Positions 11,642-22,503 of a DNA stretch of 64,000 nucleotides are shown here, in pieces. The notes under the pieces were generated by a model, which saw nothing but the letters and a program-made list of their open reading frames with translations, was not told the origin of the DNA and searched no databases. Position 1 is the stretch's first letter; every line of letters starts with the position of its first letter. The position numbers and the translations under genes are program-made. The stretch lies in NCBI GenBank assembly GCA_011032825.1, contig JAADJZ010000025.1, positions 587,249-651,248 of the forward strand. Reading direction: 5' to 3'. This stretch comes from Massariosphaeria phaeospora. Lineage: Eukaryota; Ascomycota; Dothideomycetes; Pleosporales.

Positions 11642-13385
11642 CTATTGTTTCGAAATTGTCATGAACGGCACCACATCCGGCTGGCACGTAGTATCCTTCG
11701 GCGGCAGCGATGCATCCGCCATGTACGCCAACGTGTAATCGTCAATACATCTCGACCCGCTCGCCCCATGACCCGTAGCATCCTGCGCCAGAACCACGGA
11801 GCCCGGGAACCGCGCCGAGCTCTTGTGAGCGCTTACCAATGGTGTGATGGGGTCGCGGAGGTTATTGACAAACAGGATCGGCGTTAACGTCTGCGTGCCG
11901 GCGGCGGGGAAACCTGGCAAGTTCAGTTAGCAATCGATCGTTTTTGGATCGGGGAGCCTGGCTGCGAAATGTGTGAAGGGGTTGGGTCACGGCTTACCTG
12001 GGAACTGCTGCGATTGCGGTGGTGTAATGTTTACTCCAGCGCAGTTCATGAGGTTCGCTAGCGCAACAGTCGGGCCACCATAATGACTCTCTTTGATGTA
12101 AGCTTCTCTCGTGCCTAGAAAATCCTGGAACGTCTTGATCGGGTAGTTGGTGTGGGCATCGATGCAAACGATGAGTTTGAATACGTCCTTCGGGGGTTGT
12201 ATTGGTGGGTACTCACGCACAACACGAGCAAATGCAGCGCCGTCACCATTCTCGATTGCAGCAAACCCCCTGGCTAATTTAGGAAACATGGTCAAGGGCT
12301 CGTACGTTGCGCGGAAAGCCCACTGCATGACTGCAGTCTCCGTAATGATCTCGGGCTGCTTTAGAAGTGGGTCAGACGGTTCTGCAACGATAAGTGGGGA
12401 CTCGCGCAGACTTCGTAAGGCAGCGAGGTATCGAGTTTCCATTTCTTCAGGGGTTGTCGAGTTTCCGTAGAAAGCACACTGCTCGGGCCCACCTTTGTGG
12501 CAATACTCGAAGAAACTGCGGAAGGCGGCATCGGTGTCGGAAATTGAAGATTGATATGCCCCAGTATAGTATTCCGCACTGTCCATGTTGGAGGCAAGAA
12601 TCATGCGGCCGACACGGTCGGGGAACAGAGCAGCGAACGTTTGGCCAAGGGTAGTTCCATAGCTGACGCCGTAGTAATTTAGAAGAGCTTTGCCTTCTAA
12701 TCCCTTCTGCGCATGGTTGAGATCGATGAAGTGGGCCATGTCTTGGGTAACGGCCACGGTACCGGCGTACTTTGCCTCGGTCTCCGCGTTGGCCTTGGTG
12801 CAGAATTCGTCATATGCCTTCGAGGCCATGTAGGATTCAGATAGCGGGGCGGTCATGGCCATTTCCGTGTAATTGGGCCTGTGTCTTGCCAGCTCACCTG
12901 GGAAACAGCTGAGTGCGGGACCGCTGCGGTTGACGCCACGTGGGTCGAAGCTGATCAAATTGTAATCGGAGCCAAGGACCTCGAGGATATACTCTGCTTG
13001 CAATTCATTGTTGACATAGCCAATGCCACCAATGCCGGGGCCTCCAGGATTGAAGAGAATGTCTTGAGTAGACTCGTTGTACGAAGTCCACTTGGTGAAA
13101 GCAATGTTCGTCGTACCAGCGTTAGGGTTAGCGTAATCAAGAGGAACTTGCAGCAGAGCGCAGGTGGCCTGACGCTCGTCGAAGCACGGAAGCCATTTCA
13201 GCTCTGGTGAAGCTTCCATCTTGAAATTGTTAGCAACTGAGCCGTTTCGTAACTCTATAACAAGCATCACTTACATCAAAATGGTCATATACCATTCCGC
13301 TCGTTCCATACCCCCTCACCACAGGACGTGCCGCCACAACGGCCATCAACCCCCCCACGACAGCGAAGCAAGTAAACCAGACCAT
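11642..13385 (-). CDS. Secreted TAP-like serine peptidase (alpha/beta hydrolase)
   Basis: Three exons are supported: 13385-13275, 13219-11998 and 11913-11642, with GT-AG introns of 55 and 84 bp and phases that join cleanly to give 534 residues. Exon 1 encodes MVWFTCFAVVGGLMAVVAAR, a signal peptide or N-terminal anchor. The fold is an alpha/beta hydrolase of the tripeptidyl-aminopeptidase (S33, TAP) type: oxyanion motif NPGGPG at about residue 94, nucleophile elbow GVSYGTTLG with Ser at about 223, Asp in NLRDPITP and His in TGHGASG in the C-terminal TAP-like domain. Family members remove short peptides from the N-termini of extracellular proteins. The start is chosen because only this exon supplies a secretion signal. 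A frame opening further down at 13270 reads through the first intron and was not used. Confidence 0.9.
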
Positions 13386-14836
13386 ATCGGAGGGTTAGGA
13401 GGAAGGTTAGGAGGAAGGTTGGGCGGAAGTAGGGCTAGTTAGGAGGACGGCAGGAGGTTGTCTGCAGCTCTGGATGCACCACCCTGATAGCGTTTAGCAA
13501 ATAATGTAAGCTTTCTTGGTTTGTGTGTGTGTGTGTGTGTGTGTGTAAAGAGATGAAGAGATAAGGAGGACGAAAGAAGCGAAGGTTTTATAGGAGTCAA
13601 CTCGATGAACCGTGGTCCTGAGAGGCTCTACAAAACGAAGCACCTCAGCATTCGCGCAAACTTTAATACATGCCAGACTGCAAAAGTTCTCTCATGGTGA
13701 TTGTCGGGGGAATCACGTTGCGTCTTGTCCATGGACGTCAAGTCACATTTTTTTGGGTCCCTAATCATAGCAAGATACTCATTGGATCCCTTGTGTTTGG
13801 TATCGTCTTAGATGAACAGGGTGCTGCGTAAGGCTTCTCGTCCGTTGGGCCAACGCATGGGCGATATGATACATCTTCCCGCGGTTCTAGACCATGGAAT
13901 CATAATTCTTCGACCTCTTGTATCTTATGGAAGCGTCGTGGTTCGGATTGTTCTGCCCATCTATAGGAAAATTTCTTCGCACAAGGCCACTCCATAGTTT
14001 ATGGAGCATCGTTTTGGGGTTTTGAGCAATCTCCGCACCGCGGTTGCGCTGCATGTGCTGTATGGAAGTAGAAAATCATCGTTGCGAATCATACCTGTTA
14101 CGCTTGATATTGTTGGGTAGTCAGCATAGGTAGCAAAGGACTGGAAAACTCTAATCGACCAATTCATTGTTCGCCGTGTCGCCGTCTTCGTGATAATTGA
14201 TATTGTAAGGGACAAACTCCTCTTCAGTCTTGATGTTCTCGGCACCGCAAACGACGCCACCAAATTCCAAGACTGGACCGTTCTCCTACCTAGTAGCCGG
14301 AATACAGGGGCAAACCGACTGGCATACCAAAGAATAGGTTGCAACCTGCCGTCTCGTTAGGGTGGACATGCCGGGGATGGTTCGTATAAGGTTAAGTTCG
14401 GATAGTCGTCCCTGTGAATGCTTGCTGCTGTCGCTGTTCGAGATACTGGAGTTCCATGGCCTATCCCACGGAGACTACTCAATCACAGTTGCTGATGGAT
14501 GGGTCCGGGGCCAGACGATGGTCTTACAGTCCGCTGAACGTGGTTTCTTCTTCTGACTCTTTCCAGACGCAACTGCGCTCAAGGGCATGTTCGTGAACAG
14601 TGTGGTAGCCAAAGTTCGTGTCGCGGTACGTTGGCGTGGTGTTGGTGTTGGTGAAGTCGTGATTCGGTTCTCGAAACGAGGAAGGCCAGGCGCTGACGTC
14701 ACGGCGCTACGTGCCCTCACCCTCACTAGCCCTCATCGTCCTCAACGGTGGACGCTCAAAACTCCACCATCCGCGCCACACCACTGCTACAGACAACCCA
14801 TCCGAACCCTCTCCAGACACATAACACCGCCGCAAA
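13386..14836. other. Intergenic region with a microsatellite and a decayed coding trace
   Basis: It contains a TG run (13522-13546), the dispersed motif GCATTCGCGCAAACTTT at about 13,650, and on the - strand at ~14,280-14,150 a protein-like stretch (GGVVCGAENIKTEEEF, then VPYNINYHEDGDTANNELVD) that ends in a stop. Upstream in neighbouring frames other protein-like bits (HPNETAGCNLFFGMPV) are cut by stops. I do not recognise the family; it looks like a small degraded gene. Confidence 0.4.
13522..13546. repeat. (TG)n microsatellite
   Basis: About 12 uninterrupted TG units lie roughly 140 bp upstream of the TAP-like peptidase start codon. Confidence 0.95.
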
Positions 14837-15568
14837 ATGGCCCCAGCCAAGAAAGCCGCCTCGCAGCCCACCCCGCAGCCCGACGAGCCACCCCCCGCAC
14901 CGTCCCTCCCCGACGAAGAGCGCCTCAAGCAAGCCGCAGCCTCAGCCCAAGCCGCCCTCGACGCGAACAGCAAAGCGCAGTCGCTCAAAGACGCCGCGGC
15001 CTCGATGACGGACCCCAAGAAGCGCGACAAGCTGCTGCGCGACGCGTACACCAAGGAGATCGAGGCGCACGGCAGCAGCAAGAAGGCGCGCATGCTGCAG
15101 AGCGGCGCCTTCCAGGGCGGCGCGGGCGGCGCGGGCATAGGCGGCGCTGTGGGGCTGGGCGTCGGCACCGTCGTGGGGACTGTGGTCGGCGGGCTGACGG
15201 CTATTCCGACGACGGCGTTGGGCGGGCTGGTCGGGAGCGGCGTGGGCGCCTTTCACGGCCCGTTCATCAAGCTGCCGCCGCTGCCGGGGATGGGCAAGGG
15301 CAAGGAGGGGGATAAGAAGGCGGGGGAAGGCGGGAAAGGCGACAAGGGAAAGAAGGGGGACGACAAGGACGGGAAGAGTGGGAAGGAAGGTGGTGGCGAG
15401 GATCCAGAGGACGACGAGAACGCGGTGCCCGACCCCGCAGCGTTACGGAAAGCCGCCGATGCCGTTGCAGAGGAGCGAACAAAGCAGCAAAAGCGGGGCG
15501 GGCCGGAGAGGAAAAAACCCAGAAAGCTTGAAGTGCGCTCAGGCAAGCAGTCAGGCGAGGCAAAATGA
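14837..15568 (+). CDS. Hypothetical glycine-zipper protein
   Basis: This 243-residue single-exon frame starts MAPAKKAASQPTPQPDEPPP. A charged helical segment at about residues 30-95 (DEERLKQAAASAQAALD, then KKRDKLLRDAYTKEIEAHGS) is followed at about 95-140 by a Gly/Ala/Val-rich hydrophobic stretch with regular small-residue spacing (GGAVGLGVGTVVGTVVGGLT). That stretch is a glycine-zipper pattern able to insert in or associate with membranes. The C-terminal 100 residues are Lys/Gly/Asp/Glu-rich and disordered-looking. No enzymatic motif is visible. The codon pattern is GC-rich and coherent through the frame, which supports a real gene. A 242-codon frame overlapping it in another phase was judged a shadow. 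Confidence 0.7.
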   Translation: MAPAKKAASQPTPQPDEPPPAPSLPDEERLKQAAASAQAALDANSKAQSLKDAAASMTDPKKRDKLLRDAYTKEIEAHGSSKKARMLQSGAFQGGAGGAGIGGAVGLGVGTVVGTVVGGLTAIPTTALGGLVGSGVGAFHGPFIKLPPLPGMGKGKEGDKKAGEGGKGDKGKKGDDKDGKSGKEGGGEDPEDDENAVPDPAALRKAADAVAEERTKQQKRGGPERKKPRKLEVRSGKQSGEAK

Positions 15569-15930
15569 AGCATACCCGTATCACCATTTCCCTTTGCATA
15601 CCTTGAGCATATACCCAAGCGAGCAGGACGACGTCTGTATTAATTAGAAGACCTTGGAATATAAAGCTTCCGTCCCGGATACCACTTGAAATCACGCAGA
15701 AAGTTGACAGGTCCCGCGGTCGTACTATCAAGAGGCCGGACGGGCAGCATTTACGCATGAGAGCGGAATCGCGCAGGAACAAAGCGGTTCGGGTTGGCTC
15801 AGTACGACCATGTTCAAACGAAAACGCTGAGCCTTCACTACATACCATCACAGATACACTCGACAGACACCAAAGTACCCTCAACCTCGAGTGAACCCTG
15901 AAGCCCTACCCCACCCCCTACCCCCCCTCC
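15569..15930. other. Short spacer between convergent genes
   Basis: This 3'-to-3' spacer lies between the glycine-zipper gene and the tyrosinase gene. Nothing coding is seen. Confidence 0.5.
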
Positions 15931-17546
15931 CTACACATAAATATAACAAAACGCCCCCGCATTCCCGCCCACACTATCATTCAAATCCCACGTCTGCGCC
16001 CTGTCCGCCGTCCAATTCAGATCGACAAAGTCGTCAACCGGCGGAGTATCCGGCAGCACGTTCATCCGCGTATCTGGGTCCTGCATCTGCCAGATCCACC
16101 AGATGCGGTCGACCATGCCGTGGTGGAACCAGAAGACCGGGTCGCCAGGGGACGAGAAGAAGTCCTGTGATCATCGTCCACGTCAGCTTTCAGACTCCCA
16201 TTGTTCAAACAGAAGAGAAACGATATGCCAGGAGAGGGATGGACGAGGTCAGCTGCAGGTTGCACTTACGCCGCCCGGATCCCCGCCGATGGTATAGTGG
16301 CCCGCCATGTGCACGCCCCAGTCGTTCTTCTCCGGCATGCCGAGCATGTTCTTCTGGAACTGGTCGACGGAACTCGCCTCAGTGATGAGCGCGTACGTGT
16401 AGTTTGCTGTCGTCATGGCGGCGGCGTACTTGTTGACGTCGCGGCGCAGACAGCGCGGGTTGGCGCCGAAGCCGTCGGCGCGCGGGTTCTTGGGCACGTC
16501 GGGCAGCACGGTGCCGAGGGGGCCGAGCGAGATGGTCATGCTGCGTGCGGTGGACCGTGTTAGCGATGTGCGGGAAGGGGGAACGAAACGAGGGTGTGGT
16601 TTGGAGTAGGGTGGAATGGGAGAGGTAGGTACTTCTTGAACGGGCCGTCAGTCACGCAGCCTCCGCCCACGTCGGCGGGTATCTTGTCGTAGGGCGCTTT
16701 GAAGCCCGTTGTTGGGACGCCCGCGTAGTTGGACTTCGCGCCGTTGCCGCCCATGCTGGACATGTTGCCGTTGAAGAGGGCCGAGTTTGCCGGGTCCGAG
16801 GCGGTGCGGCCCCAGTTCCAGTACTGCACGCTTCATGTGAGCTCACTCCTGTGCAACAAGGAAAGAGTGAGGGAGTGAGTGCCGGTGGACGACGTACCGG
16901 TTGCCAGCCGGTGTAGCCACACTCCTCGCGGAGCGCTTTCTCGAAGGCCCAGATGTACAGACGATGTGCTGGGAAGAGATGCGGCTGAGAGAGTGCGTTA
17001 GTGGTGTTGGTAACCGTACCCAGTTCGCACGACCGACTCACCGTCGAATGCAAATGCATCGCCTGCGTCTCATGCGTCAAGACGAAGTCGTCGTACCGGT
17101 TCATCACGCCGGGGTACTTGGCCTGGTCGGCTTTCGGCGGCTTGGACTGGAGACACAGCACCGCGGCGATGTACTCCTCCCTGTGAGCAACCGTCATGTC
17201 GTGCCTGAATATTGCGTCAGTATCGGGATATGCAATTTGCTTCCAGGAACTCGCACCATTCTTGTCGCCTGGCAGCATTCTCGAGCGTGCAGCCGTGCGT
17301 GCCGTTCTTCTTCGCGAGATAGGCTTCATATTTTGGCAGCAGATCCTCTTCCAGCTTGTCCACCTCGTCTAGCGGATACGGGAACCCGTCGCTTCTCCTG
17401 GAGTAGATGGGTTAGTTAGTTGATGCCGCAGGGCGGTTTTGCACTTTTTGAGCGTACCGGTTGAGAGAGAACGGCGTCTTCACTGGCCCCGCACGCACTG
17501 TTGCAAACGCTAGGAACAAAACGGTTGCCCACGATGTTAATACCAT
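15931..17546 (-). CDS. Secreted tyrosinase (type 3 copper oxidase)
   Basis: Seven exons join in phase to give 391 residues: 17546-17458, 17397-17257, 17204-17042, 16984-16898, 16823-16633, 16540-16270 and 16164-15931, with GT-AG introns of 52-105 bp. The N-terminus MVLTSWATVLFLAFATVRAG is a signal peptide. Copper-A ligands come from THETQAMHLHSTPHLFPAHR and copper-B ligands from WGVHMAGHYTIGG and FWFHHGMVDRIWWIWQ. The protein is short and ends soon after the central domain, so the C-terminal shielding domain of larger fungal tyrosinases is absent. The enzyme would hydroxylate monophenols and oxidise diphenols to quinones outside the cell or in the secretory path. Its neighbour on the same strand is an FAD oxidase, which suggests a small oxidative gene pair. 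All splice sites are read by eye. Confidence 0.9.
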
Positions 17547-18323
17547 GATTCAAGGACCGCTGGACGAGCTAGGCGTTGAACAAGAATTATCAGAAGTATA
17601 TGGTGTCCAGGCTCGAAAGCGTCGTATATACCCTTCTTCTGTCGCACAAGACCATCTGAGATCCAACTCGATATACTCAAAGAACACCATACTTCCGAAC
17701 TGCCGTATTTCCACGATGCTCTGGTCGGGCAACGTTGACGATCTGCACTATCGCTTAGGCAAGCAGGGAAGCATCCGACACAGCGATGTGCCGAAACAGC
17801 CAATAGAGGAACAGCGGCAGTCAAACCTCGTATCACTCCCATATTGCACGTGCTGGGGAACCGCCACATCGCATTGTGGGAAATCTACTGAACTGTCGTA
17901 AAGCACTGGATTGCACACCGGACCAATCGAGGCGAGGGATCTGTCCGGCATCTGCTAGCAACCGCGTCGGGTAATTTCACAAACTCATCTAACTCTTATC
18001 GAGTTATCATCTCACTGAGATCACCATGCCGCACCGTTATGGTCAAGCGTCGAGCGTTTTGCGGGGAAATCTGGTCCAGTATGTGATCTGCATTTCTCAC
18101 GGGCTTACAATCGTATCCACAAAAGTGTTGTTCCTGTAAAGCGCTGCCCAGGTGGTTTAGATTCTTGGCGCAGAGTTGAGAGGGAAAACAAACAAACAAA
18201 CAAACAAACAAACAGGAAGAACAAGGAACGGACTGTTTGACGAATATATTATTTAGTATGCGTGTACGTGTCATAAGCTCTTCAATCTATCTCCTCCAGG
18301 AACATCGAGCTTGCCGACGAAGC
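17547..18323. other. Intergenic with an AAAC microsatellite
   Basis: This is spacer between the 3' end of the FAD oxidase gene and the start of the tyrosinase gene, so it should hold the tyrosinase promoter. An (AAAC)n run is present at 18186-18213. No gene is seen. Confidence 0.5.
18186..18213. repeat. (AAAC)n microsatellite
   Basis: Seven AAAC units in tandem lie about 110 bp beyond the stop codon of the FAD oxidase gene. Confidence 0.9.
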
Positions 18324-20035
18324 TTATGGCGCGCTGCTGACTGGTGCACCGCCCAGCTTGAAGTATCCTGGCTGCAGTTTCTGGAAAACACCAATGGGGT
18401 CATAGTGATGCGCAATTTGCTCCAGCGTATCTTGATTCGCTTCGCCGTAGCTTGGAACCACAGATTGATACTGACTGGCGTAGTTCATGTAGATGTAGTC
18501 AACAGCTAGTCCTCGCTTCTCCGCCTCGGCAACGGTGCGATCAAGGATTTTCGAGTTTGTCTCTAGAATTCTTGTGTCATCATCGATGAGGGACCACATC
18601 ATGTTCAAATTAAGCAGGATGAGGGGCCCATCTTTGGCATCGAGTCCGAGCGGGTTTCCGCCGTTCTGGGCCATCTTTTCGAGTTGGGGTGTAGTGATAA
18701 CCTGAAGCGTCACCGCGGGTACAAGACTTGGCGCGTCCGCAATGGCAGCAATCTCCTCAAAGAAGACGTCTTTGGTGAAAGCGGCGAAGGCCTCATCGAG
18801 CTTGAAAGTTGCGGTCCAGTAAGTTTCACGGAGGCCATTAGGATTGCTGGCGTCGAACTGCATAGTCAGATTCGAGAGACTCCGTATCTGGGTGGTGTCC
18901 TTCATCGCCGGGATTGCCATGTACTCGGCGAATATAGAGGTATTGGCGACTGGTTTGGCATACTGCAAATCGGCGCTCGCAAATTTAGTATTCTGAGCAT
19001 AAGCGAACGACAGGATCTGGGCGGCGTCTTTGTCTTGAGCTGAGTTCATCCCAAGGTTGTAAAAAGCTTTGATAGCAGCAGGAAACGCAGCCTCGTTGAG
19101 CAGACGTCCACCTCCCCACATCTTGCCTTGTGGGATGGTCTGCAGGTCAAATCTGGTGACGATGCCAAAATTGTTGCCACCACCGCGCAGAGCCCAGTAG
19201 AGATCAGAGGACGAAGAGAGGCTGGCAGTGACGACAATCCCGGAGGCAGTAACTACTTCATAGGAAGCGACGTTATCACAGGCCCATCCGTATTGATTCG
19301 AAAAGAACGAGATACCGCCTCCAAGGGTCAGGCCACCGACACCGATGGCTGCCACCTGTACTTATGTTAGGTTGGAAGTTCTTAGAGGTATGGTACAGGG
19401 AAACCTACACGACCGCCGACGACAGCGAGGTCTTGGCTTTCCAAACGAGTGTAGACATCTTGCCAACGATTGCCAGGACCAATGGACGCGATCTTATTGT
19501 CGGACGAGAGCGTAATTTCATTCATCCTTTCGAGGGCTACTGTGATGCCGCCCTCGATGCTCGATGCTCCGGCGAACGCTGCGTGCCCACCACTCTTCAC
19601 GGCAAACGGACATTGGGTGAGACGTGATAGCAGAACGACTACCGACACCTGCTCACGCTTCGAGGGCTTGAATATGCAATAAGGATCAACCGAGGCTTGC
19701 TGCAACGACCAATAGGTATTGGTGAAGCTATCATAAGACGGCCGCCTCGGTGTATCGACGCTGTCACTGCCAAAGGTGTATTCGAGGGCATTGCACTAGT
19801 GGAACATGTGTCAAAAGCTGCAACGAGGACCAGACAGCGTGGGAGAACATACTGCAATCCGGCATGCGTCTCGTGATGACCCCTCAACTGGTCCTGATAA
19901 CTTGGAGATAAAGTCGACATTGACACCGAGGTCAACGAGGGCGTTTGTGACGTTGAAGTCGACCGGCTCGAAGGCACTCTCCGCCAATGTACCAGCTACG
20001 AGGACGGCGAAGCGCATGGCCCGAGATATGCGCAT
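18324..20035 (-). CDS. Secreted FAD-linked oxidase, berberine-bridge type
   Basis: Three exons (20035-19853, 19795-19409, 19355-18324) with introns of 57 and 53 bp give 533 residues. The N-terminus MRISRAMRFAVLVAGTLA is signal-like; a second possible start lies six codons downstream at 20017. The FAD_binding_4 domain shows QCPFAVKSGGHAAFAG, whose His is the usual covalent flavin attachment residue, then LAVVGGRVAAIGVGGLTLGG and LYWALRGGGNNFGIVT. The BBE substrate-binding C-terminus includes YMNYASQYQ and AHHYDPIGVFQKLQPGYFKL. I see no second Cys for bicovalent attachment at the usual position. Such enzymes oxidise alcohols, sugars or secondary-metabolite intermediates. The substrate cannot be told from sequence. 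Confidence 0.9.
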
Positions 20036-21228
20036 ATTCCTATTCCGCAGAGGTCGCACGGTAAAGACAGACTAGGTAAGCAAAGTGCTGTAGTATTCCG
20101 ATTCGACTTGGCAGTAGACAGGCGGAAGGAAGGTTTTGGAGAGCAAAGACAAGGCACAACGGAAGATACCGAGCGGGTGGAGAAACTGCACGAACTTCGA
20201 TCCAACAAGGTGGGCAGCGGTCCCTCTTGAACACCGGTTGGTGTCGTATCTGCACACCATGGCCCCGCATTGAGAACGGCAAGTCGCCCTGGAGCCGGGT
20301 AGGCTAGTGTTGTTCCAACGAGGACTCATTTGCTTCACCCGTGCGACGGTGGCAGCGACAGTCATAGCTGGGTATCATGTCCGGGAGCGCGAGTGGTCGG
20401 AGCATGGCCCAACCCGATCCGCACATTGTGGCTTCCAGATGGCCAAGCTGGGAGAGGCGAAGAGTGACGAGAGATGGTTGGTGGTGAGTAAGGAGGAAGG
20501 GTGGAAGGTGCAGGGGCAGCGCTAGTGCTAGCGCGTGGCGATTCGTCATCCGGTCCCGCTACGCCTCGACCACTGCCTCTCCACCACCACCTAAACCCAT
20601 ACTATTGCCCCGCCTCACAGCGTCTCCTTCCTCTTTAAAGTCTTGATCGGGGTTGAGATTACACGATGCGCTTAGACGGCTTTTGTGTTTACCCTAAGGG
20701 CTCGGTTTAGATTTCTTGACTCTCTGTGCGGCAATTAGGAGACAGGGTGCCCGTCACCAACGCGATGGAGTTCCAGAGAGTTGGGGCACCACTCTGTTCT
20801 AGGAGAACGATACCAACTGCATAGATACGGGCCGCAAGTTGCACCATGCAGTGTTACACCGTTCTGCAAAGATGGAGTAGCACGAGTAGGCACGTTGTGT
20901 CCCATTCAGGCCCCTCTGCAGATCCTAGCTCTCCGTACGGATCATTCCGTCTGGTCTAGTACGGCAAGTTCGATTCAACGTTGGATGTTCTCAATGGTAC
21001 ATCTGCGGAACAATCATCGTGTTGGTCACATCACAAGTATGAACCCTCTCCAGTTGGGGCTGCAGTGGGCGCGATGAACTGCGCCGAAACATATATCACT
21101 CAGGGCGCCTCCTTCATAGTGAAAACCAGTGCGCCGATATCCTACCACGAAGACCCTGCCTAGGTCATTGCGCGACACACTGGGAGCTTGCGCCCTTTAC
21201 CGTCATTACCATCAGCTTCATAGCTGTC
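20036..21228. other. Intergenic between divergent genes
   Basis: This is the shared upstream region of the FAD oxidase (- strand) and the 7TM protein (+ strand). Open frames here are short and unrecognised. Confidence 0.45.
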
Positions 21229-22503
21229 ATGTCTTCGACCGAGAACTATGTCACGCAAGCCAGCCTGCTGGACACGACCTACGCTATGATCGCCCTGACT
21301 TCGACATTCATGGTAGCACGTATCAGCATTCAGGTGCTGCATCCGAAGAAGCTGGCCGCCGAGGACTACCTCATCTACCTCGCCTACATCTTGTACATCA
21401 TCATGGCGGTTCTGTACATCCTCGTTACGCCTACTATATACAAGACCTCGGCAGTGACGGCCGGCCGGATTCCCCCGTACGCCACCATCATGGCGGATTA
21501 CCTCTTCATCATCAAGATCTTCTTTGTAAATACCGAAGTATTCTGGCTCGTGCTCTGGTCGGTCAAGTTCTCGCTTCTTGCTTTCTACAGGAGGTTGCTC
21601 GCTGGACTTCATACGGTCTACATTAAGCTTTGGTGGGGCGTGCTCGTGTTTTGCATCGTGGTGAGCACTATCAGAATCCTCTGATCTCCCTGTAATTCAA
21701 ATAGCACTAACATCAACGCAGACTCTCATCGGCTGCATCGTGTCCAACTTCACGTCGTGTAGCAGCATGCACGCATGGTTTACACCTGGAGCATGTGCCA
21801 CCCCACGAGATGTGCAGGCACAGATTGCGAGTTTATACTACTCGTACGCGGTAGACGTTTTATCGGATTTGATGAGTATGGAACCGTAACCCCATGGTCA
21901 CCGAATCGTCACTGACTGACATTTACAGTCATGGGTCTTCCCATCCAACTGATATGGAAACTCCAGATGCCTTGGTCGCAAAAGATCAGCGTCATCGCTC
22001 TATTTTGCACCGGGTTTGTCTGTATAACGTTCGCCACTCTTCGTGTAGTGGAAGTCGGCATGAAATCGGGAAGCAGCAGCACGCCGAGCAGTTCGTGGCT
22101 CGCTCTATGGGCGGTGATCGAATGTTCTATTGGTAGGTTCTTCATGAATCCGAAGTCCGCAAGAAAACCTTCAAAGCTCATGTTCCCAGCTATCATAATC
22201 GGCTGCTGTCCTGCCTTCGCTGCCTTGTATCGTCAAGCGCGCAACACCCAGAAAGCGTCCTACGACCCCCGCGGATACTCGAAACAGCCCTCAGACTCCC
22301 ATCGTTCCGGCACACCCGTTGGCCCCAGTGAAATCCGGCTGAAAATCGTAGACGGCTCGACAACCCGAAGCAAAAGCGCCATGGATGCGTCGTACTGGGA
22401 GTATGAAGGTAGTCAAGAAGAGCTTGCTCCGGGCGGCATCGCCATCGCCATGACGACCGCAGCCAGGCAGGACGACGAATTATCGCGCATCACTAGTGTC
22501 TGA
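21229..22503 (+). CDS. PTH11-like 7TM fungal integral membrane protein
   Basis: Four exons (21229-21660, 21722-21875, 21929-22132, 22190-22503) join in phase through GT-AG introns of 53-61 bp to give 367 residues. Hydrophobic spans include LTSTFMVARISIQVL, LIYLAYILYIIMAVLYIL, ADYLFIIKIFFVN, LWWGVLVFCIVTLIGCIV, SYAVDVLSDLMIMGLPIQL, ALFCTGFVCITFATLRVV and AIIIGCCPAFAALY. This is the rhodopsin-like seven-span layout of the fungal family that includes Pth11-related receptors. KFSLLAFYRRLL and a Cys-containing extracellular loop (FTSCSSMHAWF, then TPGACATP) match the family. The cytoplasmic tail of about 100 residues is Ser/Arg-rich. No CFEM domain is present. The role is probably surface sensing, with the ligand unknown. 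Confidence 0.85.

Noticed and set aside
14587..15315. 242-codon + frame overlapping the glycine-zipper gene
   Set aside because: Arg/Pro-rich composition typical of a shadow frame in GC-rich coding DNA. The 14,837 frame is the coherent one.
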